Positions 1-8,361 of a stretch of 38,368 nucleotides of DNA are shown piece after piece. Made by a program: the position numbers and the translations under genes. Under the pieces are notes generated by a model. That model saw nothing but the letters and a program-made list of their open reading frames with translations, was not told the origin of the DNA and ran no database searches. The stretch spans positions 1-38,368 of the forward strand of contig JAZLJR010000006.1 in assembly GCA_045617925.1 (NCBI GenBank), given 5' to 3'. Positions within the stretch are counted from its first letter, which is position 1. The number at the start of each line of letters is the position of its first letter. Source of the DNA: CALELF01 sp045617925 (GTDB taxonomy: Bacteria; Synergistota; Synergistia; Synergistales; Synergistaceae).

Positions 1-1
1 T

Positions 2-556
2 TTTGACCTCATGGCGCAAAAATTTTTGGCAAACCTTCTTTTGCGAGATGATCACTCATTGCTCGGAGCTATTGTTGATTTGTTTGAGAAACAAGGTTTT
101 AAGGTTATGCCATATAAAAACATTGTGCCAGAACTTGTTGCTCATGAAGGACAAATCGCAGGGAGAAAGCCCACTAAACAAGAGAAAAATGATGTAAAAT
201 TTGGTTTTGACATCTGTCAAAAACTTGTGCCGTTATCTTTTGGGCAGACTATTGTTGTGCATAAAACTGCTGTTATCGCCGTGGAAGCTATGGAAGGCAC
301 GGACGCTACAATTTTGCGTAGCGGCGGGCTTTGTAAAGGTGGAGTTGTTACAAAAATGATGCGTCTTGACCAAGACGAGCGGTATGATATTCCGACCGTT
401 GGCCCAGCGACATTAAAAAATATGAAAGATGCACATCTTACTTGCCTTGCTGTTCACGCTGACCATACACTTATAATGGATAAAGAAGAATTTATGAAGT
501 TGGCTGATGAATTTAATATTGCAGTTATTGGAGTATGTCCATGTCAATCTTTGTAA
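2..556 (+). CDS. lpxI: UDP-2,3-diacylglucosamine pyrophosphatase LpxI (5' end cut by window)
   Basis: LpxI hydrolyses UDP-2,3-diacylglucosamine to lipid X and UMP, the fourth step of lipid A synthesis, at the cytoplasmic face of the inner membrane. The frame is open from base 2, so the protein started upstream; the ATG at position 11 is internal. About 184 residues of a family that is usually about 270 long are present, covering the C-terminal catalytic domain. Recognisable LpxI (DUF1009) stretches are RKPTKQE, GQTIVVH, AVEAMEGTDATI, KMMRLDQDERYDIPTVGP and the closing VHADHTLIMDKEE. The gene overlaps the start of lpxB, with the lpxB Shine-Dalgarno inside its last codons, which fits translational coupling. 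Family assignment is confident; the missing N-terminus cannot be judged. Confidence 0.9.
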   Translation, partial: FDLMAQKFLANLLLRDDHSLLGAIVDLFEKQGFKVMPYKNIVPELVAHEGQIAGRKPTKQEKNDVKFGFDICQKLVPLSFGQTIVVHKTAVIAVEAMEGTDATILRSGGLCKGGVVTKMMRLDQDERYDIPTVGPATLKNMKDAHLTCLAVHADHTLIMDKEEFMKLADEFNIAVIGVCPCQSL

Positions 557-1644
557 GTGCAACAGAGGCATCAGCTGATCACTATATCGCACGATTAGTT
601 ACTTCCATTAGACAGGCGGGGTATACGGATAAAATTTACGCCATGGGCGGAGCTGAAGTTAGACAGACAGATGCGGAAATTATCCAAAATGGCGATGAAT
701 TACAAGTCATGGGACTTTTTGACGTAATACATGCCCTACCAAGAATATTAAAAATATTCAATAGAGTTTTGAATTTTATATTAGAAAATAACTGTGAAAC
801 CTTGGTTGTTTGTGATGGAGCAACCTTTCACATGAAACTTGCAAAGGCTTTGCGCAAAAAAGGTTACAAGGGGCGTATTGTTTATGTTTCGCCACCGACA
901 GTTTGGGCTTGGAAAAGATGGCGTGTAAGAGATTTACGCAAAAACATTGACCTTTGTTTACCTCTTTTCAGATTTGAACATGAATTTCTTTTGAAGCACA
1001 ATGTTAAAAGTCTGTGGCAAAGCTATCCTTTGAAGCAAGAAGCAGAAGAAAATATTTTAGCTTCCAAGTGGAGTCTTGGCACTGACACGGTTGCATTTTT
1101 GCCAGGTTCAAGAAAGGGCGAGATAAAACGTCTTTTGCCTATTTTGCAAGATGTGGCGCGTGACATTACAGCAAGAGGGCATCATGTTATTTTCTCTGTA
1201 GCACCTGGCTTGGCAAAAAATACAAAAAAAATTTTGAAGGACGAATTAGAAAGCAATAATTTGCCTTACTATGAAGGCTCAGGACAGGATTTGCTCTATG
1301 CATGTGATGTGGCTGTTATTGCATCTGGAACAGTAACTGTTCAAGCGTTGCTTGCAAATTGCTATTCCATAATTGTCTATCGTATCAGCAATATTGCAGG
1401 TTATCTTGCGAGAATTTTAATTCCTATACGTTTCTTTGGTATGGCTAATATTTTGGCAAATAATGAGATTTTCCCCGAGCTTTTGCAGGAGCACTGCACA
1501 AAAGAAAATATTTTGAACGAGCTTGAAGCTTATTGGAATGGACAAAAGGGGCATGACAAAGCTTACCAAGCACTGCTAGACAGAGCAAAGGAAAGCTTCG
1601 GAACTGGTGACACCTATAAATTTTGGGCTTCGCAGGTTGTTTAA
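541..1644 (+). CDS. lpxB: Lipid-A-disaccharide synthase LpxB
   Basis: LpxB (GT19 family) joins UDP-2,3-diacylglucosamine and lipid X into the beta-1,6-linked lipid A disaccharide at the inner membrane. The ATG at 541 is preferred over one at 535 because GGAG at 530-533 is 7 bases from 541 but only 1 base from 535; the product is then 367 residues, a normal length. Family marks are VYVSPPTVWAW near residue 115 and the UDP-binding LPGSRKGEI near residue 185, followed by HHVIFSVAPG. The N-terminal motif, normally GEASGD, here reads TEASAD, so both glycines are replaced. It lies between lpxI and an msbA-like gene, the usual setting. A second LpxB-like domain is fused to LpxK downstream (3472-5727), so which protein does the classical reaction is not fully settled, though this one is the better candidate. 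Confidence 0.87.
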   Translation: MSIFVSATEASADHYIARLVTSIRQAGYTDKIYAMGGAEVRQTDAEIIQNGDELQVMGLFDVIHALPRILKIFNRVLNFILENNCETLVVCDGATFHMKLAKALRKKGYKGRIVYVSPPTVWAWKRWRVRDLRKNIDLCLPLFRFEHEFLLKHNVKSLWQSYPLKQEAEENILASKWSLGTDTVAFLPGSRKGEIKRLLPILQDVARDITARGHHVIFSVAPGLAKNTKKILKDELESNNLPYYEGSGQDLLYACDVAVIASGTVTVQALLANCYSIIVYRISNIAGYLARILIPIRFFGMANILANNEIFPELLQEHCTKENILNELEAYWNGQKGHDKAYQALLDRAKESFGTGDTYKFWASQVV

Positions 1645-1666
1645 TTTTAAGAAATGGGAGAAAAAG

Positions 1667-3469
1667 ATGAACATTTTTACAAATAAGAGAGATTGGACAT
1701 CTTACATTAGACTTTTAAAATATTGTTGGCCTTACAGAGTTCGTCTCCTTTGGGGCGTTATTTGTATGGTGTTAGGTGCCTTGGCATCCATAACGCCACC
1801 GTGGCTAATAAAAAATGTGGTTGATGATGTGTTAATCAAGGGAGATTCCAGTCTATTGGTTCTCCTGTGTCTTGCTGTTGTTTTCTTTTATAGCTTAAAA
1901 GGCATTTTTAACTATCTTCATCTTTATCTTATGACTTGGGTCGGAAACAAGGTTGTTATAGATTTGCGTCTTGAGCTTTACGATAAGACGCAGCGTTTGC
2001 CCTTGACAGTAATATATGGCAGGAGAAGTGGCGAATTTTTGTCTCGCATAACAAACGATGTGGCAACTATACAGGGGATTCTTTCCACAACGGTAATTAG
2101 TTTTGTTGTGCAAGGCGTAACATTTATAGGTATTTTGGGTTTCCTTTTTACACTTGACTGGAGCCTTACTCTCATTACCTTTGCCATTATTCCTCCGACA
2201 GCTTTTGTAATAGACAAAACCTCAAAAAGACTTCGTGCGGTTGGAAAAGCGACACAGGAGCGATTAGCTTCTGTTGCGGCAATCGCACAGGAAGCAGTAT
2301 CCAGCATAAAGGTTGTAAGGAGTTTTGTAACAGAAGAACAGGAATATAATCGTTTCAAGGATGAAAGCTACAGCCATTTTGAAACGTTGATTGAATCTAC
2401 TAAATTAAAAGGTATTCTAGAAGGCGTTGTTGAAATAATCTTGATAATAGCCTTGGCTTTTGTTCTTTGGTGGGGTGGAAGAAACGTTATCTTGTCAAAA
2501 TTGACTGCCGGCGGTCTCATTGCATTTTTAACTTATTTAGGGTTGTTAGTCCAGCCGGTCAAAACAATTTCAAGTGTCATTGGTCAGATTCAGCAAGGAG
2601 CTGCTTCTGCTGACAGAATTTTTGAAATTTTAGACGAAAAGAATGAAGTTCCTATTGCAGCGAATCCAATAAAATTGGACAACATGAAGGGGCATATTGA
2701 ATTCAAGAATGTATCATTTGCCTATGTTAAAGACGCCAATGTATTAAACAATTTATCTCTTGAAATTAATGAAGGCGAGAAGGTGGCAATTGTTGGACAT
2801 ACTGGCGCAGGAAAATCTACAATTGCAGACCTTGTGATGAGATTTTATGACCCAACAGGTGGTGAAATTCTCATAGACGGGGTCAAACTGGAAGAGCTTG
2901 ATTTGAAAAACTATCGCAAGCAAATTGGTGTCGTTCCGCAAGATCCTGTGCTTATGAAGGGTAGCCTCGCCTATAATATTGGCTATGGCATTGATAATGT
3001 CACAGAGGAAATGTTGGAGCGTGCGGCAAATATTGCTGGTATTTATGATTTTATAAATGAACTTCCAGAGCGTTTTAATACGGAAGTTGGAGAGCGTGGA
3101 GTCACCCTTTCCGGTGGTCAACGTCAACGTGTAGCTATTGCACGCGCTGTTTGCAGAAATCCTAGAATATTGATAATGGACGAAGCAACGAGCTCGCTTG
3201 ATGCTCTTGTTGAACAGCAGGTTCAGGGGGCAATGAATGCCGCTATGGTTGGCAGAACTTCTATAATCATTGCACACAGACTTTCCACGATAAAGAATGC
3301 TGATAGAATTTTGGTTATAGATGACGGTCATGTTGTAGAAAGTGGAACACATGATTCTCTAATCGCTCTTGGTGGAGCGTATGCCGAAATGTATGCTGCG
3401 AATGTATTCACCGATGAAAACGAAAATACTGATAACAAGGAAGAAAAAACTTCAGAAAAAGAGAAATAA
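1667..3469 (+). CDS. msbA: MsbA-like lipid A ABC flippase (half-transporter)
   Basis: This is an ABC exporter half-transporter, probably acting as a homodimer that flips core-lipid A across the inner membrane. I chose the ATG at 1667 (600 residues) because GGGAG at 1656-1660 precedes it; an upstream in-frame start at 1607 would overlap lpxB and has no ribosome site. The first ~320 residues hold the six-helix membrane domain. The nucleotide-binding domain follows: Walker A GHTGAGKST, Q-loop region VVPQDP, signature LSGGQRQR, Walker B ILIMDEATSSLD and H-loop IIAHRLS. The extreme C-terminus is a charged, Asp/Glu/Lys-rich tail. Position between lpxB and lpxK supports lipid A as substrate over a drug substrate; sequence alone cannot prove specificity. 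Confidence 0.87.
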   Translation: MNIFTNKRDWTSYIRLLKYCWPYRVRLLWGVICMVLGALASITPPWLIKNVVDDVLIKGDSSLLVLLCLAVVFFYSLKGIFNYLHLYLMTWVGNKVVIDLRLELYDKTQRLPLTVIYGRRSGEFLSRITNDVATIQGILSTTVISFVVQGVTFIGILGFLFTLDWSLTLITFAIIPPTAFVIDKTSKRLRAVGKATQERLASVAAIAQEAVSSIKVVRSFVTEEQEYNRFKDESYSHFETLIESTKLKGILEGVVEIILIIALAFVLWWGGRNVILSKLTAGGLIAFLTYLGLLVQPVKTISSVIGQIQQGAASADRIFEILDEKNEVPIAANPIKLDNMKGHIEFKNVSFAYVKDANVLNNLSLEINEGEKVAIVGHTGAGKSTIADLVMRFYDPTGGEILIDGVKLEELDLKNYRKQIGVVPQDPVLMKGSLAYNIGYGIDNVTEEMLERAANIAGIYDFINELPERFNTEVGERGVTLSGGQRQRVAIARAVCRNPRILIMDEATSSLDALVEQQVQGAMNAAMVGRTSIIIAHRLSTIKNADRILVIDDGHVVESGTHDSLIALGGAYAEMYAANVFTDENENTDNKEEKTSEKEK

Positions 3470-3471
3470 CA

Positions 3472-5727
3472 ATGCAAAAAGTAGCTAGAGATTTTTTGAA
3501 TTTTGCACGAGGAGAAGGTGGAAGTCCTCTTTGGAAGTTACTTTACCCTGTGCAGTTTGCAACAAAGTTATGGATGATTTTTCGTCTTTGGTGCTTTGAC
3601 CGCGGAATTTTTGCTGTGACCAATCCCTGCTTGCCTACGGTTAGTGTTGGTAATAATTGCCTTGGGGGAACTAACAAAACACCTATGACGGAATTTTTGG
3701 TGCATGAGTTTGTTGCTGCAGGAATTCCGGCTGGAGTTGTCTCACGCGGATATCACACAAAGAAGCATCCACCTCTTTACATTGGTCAGGACGAAAAAAG
3801 TCTCACTCGTGATTTTGCAGGAGACGAGCCACTTATGCTCGCTTCTCGCTTGCCAAATTGTCCTGTTGTTGTTTCAAAAAACAGACTTGACGGGGTTAAA
3901 CTTTTGGCATCACTTGGTGCAAAAGTTGCTGTTACAGACGATACATTTCAACATAGAGCGATAAGGCGTGATGTTGATGTCGTGTTGGTTGATGCCTCTT
4001 GTCCATTCGGCAATGGCTCGCTCATTCCAGCTGGCTCTATGAGAGAGCCAATGAGTGCCTTTAGCAGAGCTGACATCGTTGTAATTACAAAGGCAAACCA
4101 ATCTACACCAGAGAAAGTAGAAGAAATAAAGCAGACTCTATTAAAATACATAAAACCAGACAGAATTTTTATCTCTAATCTCGTTCTGCAAAATTGGAAC
4201 ATCTATAACCCAGTGACGGGAAAATTAGAAATTCATGACACGCCGAAGGGAAAACTTTTTGCAATTTCTGCTATTGGTAGCCCAAAAAGCTTTAGTGATT
4301 CATTGAGACATGCAGGTATTGATGTCATAGCGACAGAAACATTCCAAGACCACCATACACTTACAATGGCTGAAATAAAAAAGCTTAATAAACAGGCTAA
4401 GCAGGTAGGGGCTACGGGCTTTGTTTGCACTGAAAAAGACGTGACGAATATTCCTCACGGGCACGCATTTAATTTGCCCCTTTATGTTCCTTCTGTTTGT
4501 GTAACGATGGAAGAAAAGAAAAAATTTTTTGAAATAATTTGTGCAAAACTTCAGCCAAAGATTTTGTTGGCTTCAAATGGACATGGTGAAGATGCCATTG
4601 GTGTTGTTTTAGCTCAAAAACTTTCAAAACGCTTTCCTGCGGCTACCCTTGATGTCTTTACCTTCGTTGGTTCTGGAACGCCTTATGAAACAAAAGGGTA
4701 TAATGTCATTTCACCAGCGGTTGAAATGCCGTCTGGCGGAGTTATAAAATATAATTTTCTTGATTTGCTAAAGGATTTACGTAGCGGACTTGGGCGCTCT
4801 GTAATTGAGCAACTTCATGCCTTGCGTAAGCTTTCAGGCTATATTACTCCAATTTGTGTCGGTGATGTTTATCTCTTTGCAACTATGCTTTATGGCACGG
4901 GGCTTAGCCCAATGCTTGTTGCTACCGCAAAAACAGTCTTTCTTTCAGGCCATTTCTCTATTGAAAAGTGGCTTTTGAAAAAACGTTGTTTAACAACCTT
5001 TACCCGTGATGAAGAAACTGCACAGGAACTACGAGAAGCGGGTGTAATAGCTACCTTTGCAGGGAATCCAATAATGGATTTGCTTGAAGAAGCAAAAACA
5101 CCAGAGTTTGCTTGGACAGGCGAAGGAACTAAGGTTCTGTTGTTGCCAGGCAGTAGATTAAGAGCTTATAAGGATGCAAAGTTAATTTTGGATGCTGTTG
5201 TAATTTTGGCAGAAAAAACATTATGCACATTTGCTATGGTTGTTGCACCAACAATTGAGGCATCAAAATTGTCAGAACAATTAGATGATTGGACATTTAA
5301 CGATAATATTTTAAGTTACAAGAAAAATCCTGCTTTAACAGTGCGTGTTTCCACTGTGCCAGTTTCATCTGCAGCGTATGGTGCGGAGATATTAATAGGG
5401 CTTGGAGGCACAGCGAATCAGCTTTGTGCTGGACTGGGGATACCTGTTATTTCTATTTTAGAGGTTGGTAAGCTCCGCCAAAAAATGTTGCTTCGTGATG
5501 CTGAAATCTTGGTTGAAGCAAACCCTGAAGCACTTGCAGGTGCGACGTATAATGTTATTACAGATACGGCATTGCGAAGAAAAATGCAGGAAGCTGGTAT
5601 AAAAAATCTTGGCAGAACTGGGTGTCTTGATGCTGTTTGTGATTATGTTGCAACAGAGAGAGGTTTAGATGCAAGGTGCGAAACATTCCTAAAATTAAAA
5701 GAAGCTCTTGCGCAAAATAAAATATAA
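3472..5727 (+). CDS. lpxK: LpxK (lipid A 4'-kinase) fused to a lipid-A-disaccharide-synthase-related domain
   Basis: The 751-residue protein is twice the usual LpxK length. Residues 1 to about 355 are tetraacyldisaccharide 4'-kinase, which phosphorylates the lipid A disaccharide using ATP: an N-terminal hydrophobic segment, the P-loop region VGNNCLGGTNKTP, VVSRGYHTK, GDEPLMLA and DDTFQHRAIRRDVDVVLVD. Residues about 360-751 form a separate GT-B-like unit of the TIGR03492 type (lipid-A-disaccharide synthase related), starting ILLASNGHGEDA and containing TFAGNPIMD, VLLLPGSRLRAY and ILIGLGGTANQLCAGLGIP. Two departures from the usual LpxK: P-loop GGTGKTP reads GGTNKTP, and DDGFQH reads DDTFQH. The gene begins 2 bases after the msbA-like stop and ends the block at a strong terminator. 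The LpxK half is confident; the role of the second half is unknown. Confidence 0.85.
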   Translation: MQKVARDFLNFARGEGGSPLWKLLYPVQFATKLWMIFRLWCFDRGIFAVTNPCLPTVSVGNNCLGGTNKTPMTEFLVHEFVAAGIPAGVVSRGYHTKKHPPLYIGQDEKSLTRDFAGDEPLMLASRLPNCPVVVSKNRLDGVKLLASLGAKVAVTDDTFQHRAIRRDVDVVLVDASCPFGNGSLIPAGSMREPMSAFSRADIVVITKANQSTPEKVEEIKQTLLKYIKPDRIFISNLVLQNWNIYNPVTGKLEIHDTPKGKLFAISAIGSPKSFSDSLRHAGIDVIATETFQDHHTLTMAEIKKLNKQAKQVGATGFVCTEKDVTNIPHGHAFNLPLYVPSVCVTMEEKKKFFEIICAKLQPKILLASNGHGEDAIGVVLAQKLSKRFPAATLDVFTFVGSGTPYETKGYNVISPAVEMPSGGVIKYNFLDLLKDLRSGLGRSVIEQLHALRKLSGYITPICVGDVYLFATMLYGTGLSPMLVATAKTVFLSGHFSIEKWLLKKRCLTTFTRDEETAQELREAGVIATFAGNPIMDLLEEAKTPEFAWTGEGTKVLLLPGSRLRAYKDAKLILDAVVILAEKTLCTFAMVVAPTIEASKLSEQLDDWTFNDNILSYKKNPALTVRVSTVPVSSAAYGAEILIGLGGTANQLCAGLGIPVISILEVGKLRQKMLLRDAEILVEANPEALAGATYNVITDTALRRKMQEAGIKNLGRTGCLDAVCDYVATERGLDARCETFLKLKEALAQNKI

Positions 5728-5733
5728 GAAGAT

Positions 5734-5777
5734 AAAAAAAATCAGTAACACGTTAGCTCGTGTTACTGATTTTTTTT
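5734..5777. terminator. Bidirectional intrinsic terminator between convergent genes
   Basis: A perfect inverted repeat: ATCAGTAACACG (5741-5752), 6-base loop, CGTGTTACTGAT (5759-5770), flanked by seven A on the left and seven T on the right, which also pair. It lies between the lpxK stop (5727) and the secretin stop (5782), so it can end transcription from both sides. Confidence 0.93.
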
Positions 5778-5781
5778 GGGG

Positions 5782-7587
5782 TTAATCGTTCAAGATATGT
5801 GGAATTGCGATAAATGCAAGCTGTGATTTGTTATCCTTTACGCTTCTATTTTTGAAAAGTTCTCCCAACAGTGGAATATTTGAAATAATTGGAATTCCTG
5901 TTGTTACATTTGTTTTTGTATGCTCGTAAAGCCCACCAAGGACAAAAAGCTCCCCATCTCTAACACGAATTTGTGTTGTGGCTTCACGATTTGCTGTTTC
6001 AGGCACTTCTGATATGCCAGATGTCCTAAATTTTACAATGTCTCCTGATTTTATTGTTATCGTTATCGTTATGTAGCCGTCGTTTCCTACAACTGGTGTG
6101 AATTCTAGCATAGGCCCCGTTTCTTGTTCTCTAAATTGTGGATTGCTACTTCTGTCAACACCTGTTTGATAAAGATAATTATGCGTCAATTTTACCACAG
6201 CCTTTTTCCCGTTGATTGTTGCAATGGATGGAGCTGCTAAAATTTTTCCTTTTTCCTTTGTTTCTATTGCACGAAGTCCTGCGTCTATCATTTGCATTGC
6301 GTGGTCAACGACAGCTGTAGGTGTGTTTAGCATTGTGTCTGTTGATACAATTGGGAGCTGCCCTTGTTTGGTTTCACCAGTAGGGTTTACGTTTGGGACG
6401 ACACCACCACCGTAATCTGTGTATCTTGCAGAAATCCCATTGTTGCTAAAAGAAGCAATAAGACCATTATTCACAATATTAACCAACTTTTCAACTTCCT
6501 GTTCTGCGTCATCTTTTACCTCTATAAGGCGTGCTTCTAACATAACTTGCTTGGATGGTTTATCAAGACGAGCTATCATATCAGAAATTTGGACATGATC
6601 CTCGTGAGTAGCGCGAATGTATAAAGTGTGTAATCTTTCGTTTATTGTTATACCATTTTTAAGGTCAAACATTTCTTTTAAGTTTGCAATAACATCTTTG
6701 ACATTGGCATAATATATTGGATATTCTTGAACAACAAATCCCCCCATGGAGCGAGCAACATTTTCTTTTGTGCCTACTATTAGCGTCTTGCCTACGACAG
6801 TATAAGAAATATTATATGTATTGACTAGGAAGGAAAACACATCGCAAAAGAGAGCTGAATCAAATTTTAGGGATAACGTTGGATTAGGGAGCTCCGAGTC
6901 TGCCATGAAATTTAGCTTTAGTTTGCCAGCCATAAAACGAAGTAAATCGTGCAAATAAATCTGCCTGAAATCCAATGAAATTTTTGTTTTATTATTTATT
7001 GGATCGTTGCTACTTGTTGGGCGTTGTTTTTTTATACGTGCATCTGGCTCGTGTAGTTTTGTCCCGTTTTCAATGTAAAATTGGAGTAATCTGCCTCCTT
7101 CTATTCCCTTGTGGCTTTTTACAATGATTTTTTGATTAGATACAAATTTGAAAAGGAGTGTGTTAGCATTTTGTGAAATATCAATGCGCGGGCAAAGAGG
7201 AATGTGAGAAAAGAATGTGAACTTTTCTTTATCAGAAATATTGATTCGCGAAAAACCTAGAAATGAAGAATCGCCATCTTTAGGCTCTTTTGAAATAATA
7301 TGTGCGCCAGGTGAAGTCAGTGAAATTTCTAAAAAATTTTCTGTGTCGTTTATATTGAAGTTTGGTAAATTCTCTCCCGCAATTTCAAACAACATCTGGT
7401 TTGCACCATGTTGCGTTACTTTTATGCCATATATAATTGTCGGTGTGTTGGTTGCCACTTCTGCCTGCTCATCTGCTTTAGAGATATTGGCAGAAAAAAT
7501 TAAAGAGATAAACAGAAAACAACACACGAAGTGTAAAAGTAATTTTAGCCTATTTTTGTAACATAAAGATTTCCTTGCCATTTCCAA
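5782..7587 (-). CDS. PilQ/GspD-family outer-membrane secretin
   Basis: Secretins form large multimeric pores in the outer membrane for type IV pili, type II secretion or related systems. The 601-residue protein has an N-terminal signal sequence (hydrophobic run LLLHFVCCFLFISLIFSA), an AMIN-like beta region (about 48-175), an STN/N0-type domain (about 205-275, from LDFRQIYLHDLLRFMA), an N1-type domain, and the C-terminal secretin barrel domain (about 345-600) with VMLEARLIEV, KILAAPSIATING and SNIPLLGELFKNR. This order is PilQ-like. The start could be TTG at 7587, with AGAGGA about 6 bases upstream, or ATG at 7581, where the spacing is long. It overlaps the end of the upstream gene by 43 bases, so the two are co-transcribed. 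No pilus ATPase, pilMNO or pilin gene is adjacent. Confidence 0.87.
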   Translation of the reverse strand: MEMARKSLCYKNRLKLLLHFVCCFLFISLIFSANISKADEQAEVATNTPTIIYGIKVTQHGANQMLFEIAGENLPNFNINDTENFLEISLTSPGAHIISKEPKDGDSSFLGFSRINISDKEKFTFFSHIPLCPRIDISQNANTLLFKFVSNQKIIVKSHKGIEGGRLLQFYIENGTKLHEPDARIKKQRPTSSNDPINNKTKISLDFRQIYLHDLLRFMAGKLKLNFMADSELPNPTLSLKFDSALFCDVFSFLVNTYNISYTVVGKTLIVGTKENVARSMGGFVVQEYPIYYANVKDVIANLKEMFDLKNGITINERLHTLYIRATHEDHVQISDMIARLDKPSKQVMLEARLIEVKDDAEQEVEKLVNIVNNGLIASFSNNGISARYTDYGGGVVPNVNPTGETKQGQLPIVSTDTMLNTPTAVVDHAMQMIDAGLRAIETKEKGKILAAPSIATINGKKAVVKLTHNYLYQTGVDRSSNPQFREQETGPMLEFTPVVGNDGYITITITIKSGDIVKFRTSGISEVPETANREATTQIRVRDGELFVLGGLYEHTKTNVTTGIPIISNIPLLGELFKNRSVKDNKSQLAFIAIPHILND

Positions 7588-8120
7588 ATAATTTCCTCTT
7601 TTGTGATTTTGATTAACAAAGCGGTGCCAGAATAAAATTTTTGTTTTTCCTTTATAAAAAGTTGCGTTGTGCTATTAGCAACTTCAATTATTGCGGTTTT
7701 TGTTGATGCATCAAAATAATATCCCTTATAGCTTACATGTGGCGGGGAAGCATATATAGCACGCCCATTAGAAAGGAGCTTCTCTTGTGATATATGTGGG
7801 TCTTTTAGTAAGCAAGTTTCGTTTTCTTCAATTTCTAAAGCTAAATTTTGTAAGATTGTATTGTCCTCTATTGTTTTTATTGATGCTATATCCTGTTTTG
7901 GGTGGATAGATGACGATTGATGTGTTTTTAGTCCTGATAAATTTGGAGTGTTAATGAAGCAGAGAATATAAACAATGCACAAAAAACTTGCTCCAATAGC
8001 AATGTAGAAAATAGTTGAAATAGATTTGAATATTGAGATCTGCTCATTTACTATACGCTTTTTTTCTTGAATTTCCCTTTGAACATTGCGCGATTCCGTT
8101 AAGTGTAATAAAGATGCCAT
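7545..8120 (-). CDS. One-pass inner-membrane protein, PilP/GspC-like secretin partner
   Basis: This 191-residue protein has a short cytoplasmic N-terminus with a charged, possibly coiled segment (residues about 8-28), one membrane segment (about 34-57, ISTIFYIAIGASFLCIVYIL) and a periplasmic part. The C-terminus (YASPPHVSYKGYYFD..., then GTALLIKITKEEIIWKWQG) looks like the small beta domain of PilP/GspC proteins, which bridge the inner membrane to the secretin. I chose the ATG at 8120 because AGGAAG lies about 7 bases upstream; an earlier in-frame ATG at 8165 lacks such a site. The 43-base overlap with the secretin gene supports a shared function. The family match is by pattern only and weaker than for the secretin. 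Upstream, an AT-rich TATAAT-like site around 8165 on the - strand could be its -10 element, without a good -35. Confidence 0.6.
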   Translation of the reverse strand: MASLLHLTESRNVQREIQEKKRIVNEQISIFKSISTIFYIAIGASFLCIVYILCFINTPNLSGLKTHQSSSIHPKQDIASIKTIEDNTILQNLALEIEENETCLLKDPHISQEKLLSNGRAIYASPPHVSYKGYYFDASTKTAIIEVANSTTQLFIKEKQKFYSGTALLIKITKEEIIWKWQGNLYVTKIG

Positions 8121-8260
8121 TTGCAACTTCCTCTTGATAGCAATTTGCGAAAATTGATAACACAAATTATATAAAAAAACAAGTAAAAAATTAGAAATTT
8201 ACATAGAGAAAAATATATAAGTTAGTGCAGAGCTAAAAATAAATTATTCAGTAAAATTTT

Positions 8261-8289
8261 TTGACAGAGTGATTTTCTTGTACTAAAAT
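8261..8289 (+). promoter_or_regulatory. Sigma-70-type promoter of first nucleotidase gene
   Basis: TTGACA at 8261-8266, a 17-base spacer and TAAAAT at 8284-8289: a near-consensus vegetative promoter about 70 bases before the ATG at 8362. The same arrangement, with much of the spacer alike, precedes the paralogue at 10008. Confidence 0.82.
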
Positions 8290-8361
8290 TATTTTGTTGT
8301 TTGTTTTTGTGTACTTTCAATAGATGCAAAACGCACATTGCTAGAAGGGAGGAGGAAATCT

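Noticed and set aside
1607..1666. N-terminal extension of the msbA-like protein from 1607
   Set aside because: It overlaps the end of lpxB, has no ribosome site, and the ATG at 1667 has a good one.
2753..3352. Antisense open frame (199 codons) within the msbA-like gene
   Set aside because: It lies opposite the nucleotide-binding domain of a confident gene and shows no recognisable protein features.
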